From Allotamlana fucoidanivorans (lineage in GTDB: Bacteria; Bacteroidota; Bacteroidia; Flavobacteriales; Flavobacteriaceae), in the NCBI RefSeq assembly GCF_006265225.1, contig NZ_VDCS01000002.1, positions 186,001-250,000 on the forward strand: 64,000 bases of DNA, given 5' to 3'. The notes under the pieces are model-generated. The model worked only from the letters and a program-made list of their open reading frames with translations. It was not told where the DNA came from and searched no databases. This document shows positions 59,960 through 64,000 of the stretch, piece after piece; the first letter of the stretch is position 1; each line of letters opens with the position of its first letter. Made by a program: the position numbers and the translations under genes.

Positions 59960-61924
59960 CTACTCTTTTGTCTCTAACAATTGTTTTGCAAACTTTTTAA
60001 ATTGCCAGTTATGATGGTTAGTGGCTTGTTTTAAATTTGCTTTACAGAGACTATGACATGCTTGAATTTGGCTTAAGTACTGAAAGGCATTCATACGTAT
60101 ATCAAATCCGTACTTTGCACCAGTATAATCCGTTAATTCATCAAAATACACTTTCTTTTTATCTGTATGATAATCTTCCGTAATTAAAGCTAAAGTTAAC
60201 CACAGCATTCTAATATTTTTATCATGAAACCCCTCAATATCTTTAGTTTGATTCAAATATTTAATCCTGTCATAAGGAAAATTGCGCCACAAATTAAATA
60301 AAGCTGTTTCAATGGTGATATATGACGCATCATAGAGTAAAGTTTCATAATCAGCCTTTACTTCTATGGGAATCTTAATTACAGATTGGGTCAACGCTTG
60401 ACGCACCATAATATTGTCACTTTTAAATAATCGCTTAGAAACATTTTCATTGAGTCTTTTTATAACTGCCGATTTTAAATAGGAATTTGTAGTTGTTTCT
60501 ATAAATTCCATACATGATTCAATATCAGTTTCAAAATTCAATTTAAAAAATGACTGAAAATCTTCAGATTTTGATGCAATATAGTTTTCCATATCATCAT
60601 AAAACAACTGTTTTGACAGCAACCACTTTGCTACAAAGCCACTTAAATCTTCTCCACTCACTTTCTCTACTTCGCTAATAAAGTTATCAGATTCTACATT
60701 TTTATATTGATAGATTTCTAAGTAGTTTTTTACAGCTGCTTTAAAGGCTACATCTCCTACCTGTTCACGCAATATATGCAAGGCCCAAGCTCCTTTTTTA
60801 TAAAATGTAGCACTACTTGATTTTGGATTCAATAAAGAAGTACTTAAACCCGCTTTATCTTGCGTCAACAGTTCTTGTACATATTCATATAACCTCCAAT
60901 AGTAGTAAGCTTCACCAAAAATCTCCTTTTCAACTAATAAGGCATAGTAGGTTGCAAATCCTTCCTGTAGCCAATGATGTGTGCCTGAAGTTTCGGTCAC
61001 TAAATCGCCAAACCATTGATGCGCTAATTCATGGGCATTGATGTTAACAAAATTCTTATCATTAAAAGCAATAGAATCTATTACAAATGCATCTGAATAA
61101 ATATTAAGACTTGTATTTTCCATTCCTGCATAAAGAAAATCTTTTACGGGAACCATTTTATAATTCTGCCAAGGATATGATACCCCTATTTCATTTTCTA
61201 AAACATTAAACACCTCTTCGGTATAACGGTACGTGGGTTCAAATTTTAAGGAATCTTTAGGGTAGTAATACATTTCTAGAGGTACGTTGCTTTTTGAATA
61301 TGCCAACCGTCTTTTATACTTCCCAACAACTAAAGCTACGAGGTAACTAGACATAGGCTGCTCCATGTTATATCGCCAAGTTACCATTGAATTGCTTTCC
61401 TTTTTCTCAACCAACTTGCCATTACTTATAACCTCATAATCTTTATTAAATGTTATAGATATATCAAACTCCATTTTCTCATTCAGATCATCTATAGAAG
61501 GTAACCAATGGCTTGTGTATTTACCTTGCCCTTGAGTCCAGATTTGTTTGTTTCCGTCATCATATGCCCAATCAATAAAATACATCGCCTTTTGAGCCTT
61601 GGTTTTCCAAGTAACTTTAAGTACATGTGTTGCGTTGGCTTTAAATCTGTTTTTTATAATTAGCCTAGAGTTATCATAAGAATGCGATATGATATGATTA
61701 TCCAGCTTTACCGAAAGCTCTTGAAAATTTTTAGCATCTAAATAAACAGAATCTATATCCTTGAGTATTTCAATCTTATAATCAACCGTTCCTAAAACTT
61801 CTTTATCTAAGGTATTACCAAAAGTAATTTCTGCTTTTGCCCTTTTAAAATCGATAAACTCTACTTGTTGACAAAAAAAAGTTAATGGTATGAAAACCAA
61901 AATCAGTGAAAGCGTACATTTCAT
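59960..61924 (-). CDS. M1-family metallo-aminopeptidase, secreted
   Basis: A 654-aa zinc aminopeptidase with a signal peptide (about residues 1-19, ending FFCQQ; the Cys may be a lipidation site but the box is poor). The GxMEN exopeptidase motif is GMEN (267-270), the zinc site is HELAHQW (298-304) with Glu321 in LQEGFA, and a catalytic Tyr is likely in ATFYKKGAW. It removes N-terminal residues from peptides in the periplasm or on the surface. The C-terminal part is helical. Confidence 0.93.
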   Translation of the reverse strand: MKCTLSLILVFIPLTFFCQQVEFIDFKRAKAEITFGNTLDKEVLGTVDYKIEILKDIDSVYLDAKNFQELSVKLDNHIISHSYDNSRLIIKNRFKANATHVLKVTWKTKAQKAMYFIDWAYDDGNKQIWTQGQGKYTSHWLPSIDDLNEKMEFDISITFNKDYEVISNGKLVEKKESNSMVTWRYNMEQPMSSYLVALVVGKYKRRLAYSKSNVPLEMYYYPKDSLKFEPTYRYTEEVFNVLENEIGVSYPWQNYKMVPVKDFLYAGMENTSLNIYSDAFVIDSIAFNDKNFVNINAHELAHQWFGDLVTETSGTHHWLQEGFATYYALLVEKEIFGEAYYYWRLYEYVQELLTQDKAGLSTSLLNPKSSSATFYKKGAWALHILREQVGDVAFKAAVKNYLEIYQYKNVESDNFISEVEKVSGEDLSGFVAKWLLSKQLFYDDMENYIASKSEDFQSFFKLNFETDIESCMEFIETTTNSYLKSAVIKRLNENVSKRLFKSDNIMVRQALTQSVIKIPIEVKADYETLLYDASYITIETALFNLWRNFPYDRIKYLNQTKDIEGFHDKNIRMLWLTLALITEDYHTDKKKVYFDELTDYTGAKYGFDIRMNAFQYLSQIQACHSLCKANLKQATNHHNWQFKKFAKQLLETKE

Positions 61925-61993
61925 ATTTTAAAACTTGCAAAGATTAATCCAAAGTACTAAAAATCTCATGCTTTATTTGTGAATGATGAGAAT

Positions 61994-62030
61994 AAAAAAA
62001 CTCGCCTTAAAAATTAAAGCGAGTTTTTTT
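61994..62030 (-). terminator. Terminator downstream of the PHP-ACT gene
   Basis: CTCGC (62001-62005) pairs with GCGAG (62019-62023), extended by A and T runs, with a possible second short stem inside. It is 18 bases past the stop of the PHP-ACT gene on the minus strand. Confidence 0.7.
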
Positions 62031-62047
62031 AAAACATTTCTTAAGCC

Positions 62048-63736
62048 TTAAAAACTATGAAACTCTATTAAATTTGCTTCATAGTATTGTTCTCCTAACT
62101 TACTTAACAACCCATTAATGATGTTTGAATCTCCATTCACAGCTATAGCAGAATACCCCACATCATTACGTTTGCCTAACCTTAAATCAATAATATTAAT
62201 GTTTCTGGAGGCTAAAGCCGATAACAATATTAATAATACGCCTGGGGCATTATGATGCTTTGTTAAAATGACTTTTTGGCCAAGCGCTAAATTAAGACGC
62301 ACACCATCCATTTCTAATAAATAGACGCCTTCATTATAATAATTTGGCAATACAGCATTTTCTTGATACGTTAGTTCTTTGAATAAACCAACATCAGTTC
62401 CCTTTATAAAATCAATGGCACTTTTTACATTACCATTATCAGCATCAATTGATAAGAATGCAGTTGCTGTACCATCTTTATTTGATTTTAAGCGTGCGGT
62501 TTCTACATTAATACCTTCTGAAGCTAAAGTGTTAAATAACGAGGAGATTACTCCTGGTTTGTCTAAGTGTTCAGAAAACAAACCATTTACAATATTTTTT
62601 GAGTCTTTTGGCATTTCACTAGTCACTGTAATAGACTTCCCCCACTTTCTTATTCGAATGGCATTATAATCACCCATACCTGTTGAGTTTTTATACAAAT
62701 CAACAAACTCTAAAAACGAACCGCCAAATGAAAAATCTGGAATAATACGTCTTTCAGACTCTTTTAAACGCTGATTTAACAACTCAATACCTTTATTGAG
62801 TACGGTGTATTTCACTTTAAGTTCATGATCATCATAAATAGTGCGGTTTTCAGGAATCAGTTTAGAATAACTCACGTAGCTTTCATAACCAGCCTCTTGA
62901 ATATACTCTAAACTTTCTTTATAATTCAATCCGTAATACTTCACATGATGTGTATCTGTACCCACACAAACAGGAATTTGAAGTGCATTAGCACGTCTTA
63001 AAATGTTTTGCGTAGGATACACCCCAACACCTTTGAATTTTCCAGCCATATTCACATCAAGAGATAAATTACGATCTGCAATCAACTCTAAAAGTGTTCT
63101 GAATTTATTAGCCAAAGGATGTGAACTTGTTTCAAAATTTATCAATGCCTCAGGCATATCAACGTTTAGTTTAGGCAAATCAATATGGCCAATAATTTGA
63201 ATCATATCTCCAAAACTCTCAATCATTTGAATCATTTCATTGAAATAACCATCCCAGTAGGCCTCTAAACTCCCACGAAGTTTTAGTAATTCTTCCGCTT
63301 CCTCCTTTGAACCATCATAAGGCAAGCCTTCAGGCGCAAAATGCACGGAACCAATCACATAATCGGCATCCTCCGCTTGAAAGATTTTTGATCTACTCCA
63401 TTGCAAGCCTAAACCTGGGCCCATCCATTCTAACTCAACACCGTATTTTATATTAATTTGTCCTTCGTATTTTTTTCGAAGATTAGAAATTCGCTTCGGA
63501 TAATTAAGATATGATTTATTTCCTCTAATAAATTTTACGTTAGTTTCTCTTTCAGCGATATAACGAAAATTAGTTAAGCGAGGTGAATGAATAATAAACG
63601 TAATACTCGGGTTTCCTGCCTCAATAGCCTTATCAATAATATCTTCCAGCCTATCAATACCATGTTTTACATGATCTTGCTCTGTTCCCGCATGAATACC
63701 ATGCGTTTCCCAAATAAATTCGTTGAGTTTTCTCAT
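62048..63736 (-). CDS. PHP phosphoesterase fused to two ACT-type regulatory domains
   Basis: A 562-aa protein of unusual design. Residues 1-300 form a PHP (HisJ/HisK histidinol phosphatase-like) domain: His12/His15 (ETHGIHAG), Glu101 (YGVELEW), His132 (VIGSVHFAP), His184 (IIGHIDLPKL) and Asp261/His263 (VGTDTHH). Two ACT-like domains follow at about 390-450 (LDKPGVISSLFNTLASEGIN) and 490-555 (NAPGVLLILLSALASRNINI), preceded by a segment (GVRLNLALGQKVIL) like the regulatory tail of phosphoglycerate dehydrogenase or serine dehydratase. An amino-acid-regulated phosphatase, such as of histidinol or serine metabolism, is likely; the substrate is not known. ATG 63736 is chosen over TTG 63739. Confidence 0.85.
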   Translation of the reverse strand: MRKLNEFIWETHGIHAGTEQDHVKHGIDRLEDIIDKAIEAGNPSITFIIHSPRLTNFRYIAERETNVKFIRGNKSYLNYPKRISNLRKKYEGQINIKYGVELEWMGPGLGLQWSRSKIFQAEDADYVIGSVHFAPEGLPYDGSKEEAEELLKLRGSLEAYWDGYFNEMIQMIESFGDMIQIIGHIDLPKLNVDMPEALINFETSSHPLANKFRTLLELIADRNLSLDVNMAGKFKGVGVYPTQNILRRANALQIPVCVGTDTHHVKYYGLNYKESLEYIQEAGYESYVSYSKLIPENRTIYDDHELKVKYTVLNKGIELLNQRLKESERRIIPDFSFGGSFLEFVDLYKNSTGMGDYNAIRIRKWGKSITVTSEMPKDSKNIVNGLFSEHLDKPGVISSLFNTLASEGINVETARLKSNKDGTATAFLSIDADNGNVKSAIDFIKGTDVGLFKELTYQENAVLPNYYNEGVYLLEMDGVRLNLALGQKVILTKHHNAPGVLLILLSALASRNINIIDLRLGKRNDVGYSAIAVNGDSNIINGLLSKLGEQYYEANLIEFHSF

Positions 63737-63930
63737 CAATCAATATGCTTTAGTTACTTTTAAAGACATCAAATTTAACTATTGAAAAAGAATAATTAAC
63801 TATAACCTAATGCTTTTAATTATATTTTAAGAAGAAAACTTTTTTACCGATAATATTTTTTTAAAATAAGCCAGTTATTATGAATTCAATAAGTGTTTAA
63901 ATTTATGTAGGTTTTGTTTAAATTCGCTTC

Positions 63931-64000
63931 ATGTCTGTTAACCTACAAACTCCTATAGATTATTTAAAAGGTGTTGGTCCTAGTAGAGCTGATTTACTTA
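63931..64000 (+). CDS. recG: ATP-dependent DNA helicase RecG (N-terminal fragment at window edge)
   Basis: The first 23 codons of a gene running out of the window. The translation TPIDYLKGVGPSRADLL matches the conserved N-terminus of RecG, the fork-reversal helicase of replication restart. It is divergent from the PHP-ACT gene across about 190 AT-rich bases. Only the start is present, so the rest cannot be judged. Confidence 0.8.
   Translation, partial: MSVNLQTPIDYLKGVGPSRADLL

Noticed and set aside
1-64000. CRISPR array, tRNA, rRNA, prophage or integrative element
   Set aside because: No regularly spaced repeats, no cloverleaf-like or rRNA sequence, and no integrase or phage genes were seen by reading; a tRNAscan/Infernal run would be decisive.

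Overview
The window is an AT-rich, gene-dense piece of chromosome from a member of the Bacteroidota, almost certainly a marine-type Flavobacteriaceae. This rests on several things seen in the sequence. Initiation regions lack Shine-Dalgarno sequences. Promoter-like motifs follow the Bacteroidota pattern TTTG-N18..23-TAnnTTTG. The gene content is typical of the family: a SusC/TonB-type beta-barrel receptor with a CarboxypepD_reg-like domain, EttA, a men operon with interposed genes, an HSDR_N stand-alone protein, DCC and pirin proteins, and lineage-specific small membrane proteins. The genus cannot be fixed from sequence reading alone. I found no rRNA, tRNA, CRISPR array, prophage or intact mobile element.

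Layout. 1-6.1 kb: 3' end of an aldehyde dehydrogenase, a NarL-type histidine kinase with two tandem 7-TM paralogues upstream, an anchored hypothetical protein, a CPBP protease homologue, and a divergent Lrp regulator / trans-sulfuration PLP enzyme pair. 6.1-11.2 kb: YdjM-like hydrolase, NhaC antiporter, a peroxiredoxin-thioredoxin-small acidic protein operon, then a decayed patch (IS3 orfA remnant plus the C-terminal remnant of an HTH regulator), then a DCC oxidoreductase. 11.2-16.7 kb: sulfurtransferase, dicarboxylate/glutamate symporter, aroC, HAD phosphatase, threonine aldolase. 16.9-22.1 kb: accessory surface region with a secreted lipoprotein, a GT32 transferase and a GT2-GT2-ATP-grasp operon. 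22.3-28.7 kb: prfB with a programmed +1 frameshift, HAD, arsC, TonB receptor, a 55-aa membrane protein, fumC. 28.9-34.9 kb: Crp-type regulator, coiled-coil membrane protein, formimidoylglutamase-like protein, NudK, a small membrane protein, ettA, a 60-aa membrane protein. 35.0-37.6 kb: an operon of FMN reductase, MarR regulator and two pirins. 37.7-41.7 kb: acyl-CoA carboxylase beta subunit, DoxX, SppA. 41.7-47.3 kb: the menaquinone operon menB-menA-MBL hydrolase-menC-CPBP-menE. 47.6-56.7 kb: a small ORF, ung, holA, HSDR_N protein + GT2, an OmpA lipoprotein, tsaC, uvrD/pcrA, an AsmA-like protein. 56.8-64 kb: GltS-like FMN protein and partner, patatin, M1 aminopeptidase, a PHP-ACT-ACT fusion, and the start of recG.

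Most of the window is core metabolism and information processing: menaquinone, chorismate, the TCA enzyme fumarase, translation termination and throttling, tRNA t6A synthesis, and DNA repair and replication. Accessory content is concentrated at about 10.1-10.8 kb and 16.9-22.1 kb. The observations most worth following are the PHP-ACT fusion, the MBL and CPBP genes inside the men operon, the tandem 7-TM proteins coupled to an orphan kinase, the non-canonical prfB shift site, a repeated TAnnTTAG promoter-like element, and several TTG starts supported by in-frame stops or paralogue alignment. No clear undescribed defence or mobile system was seen.
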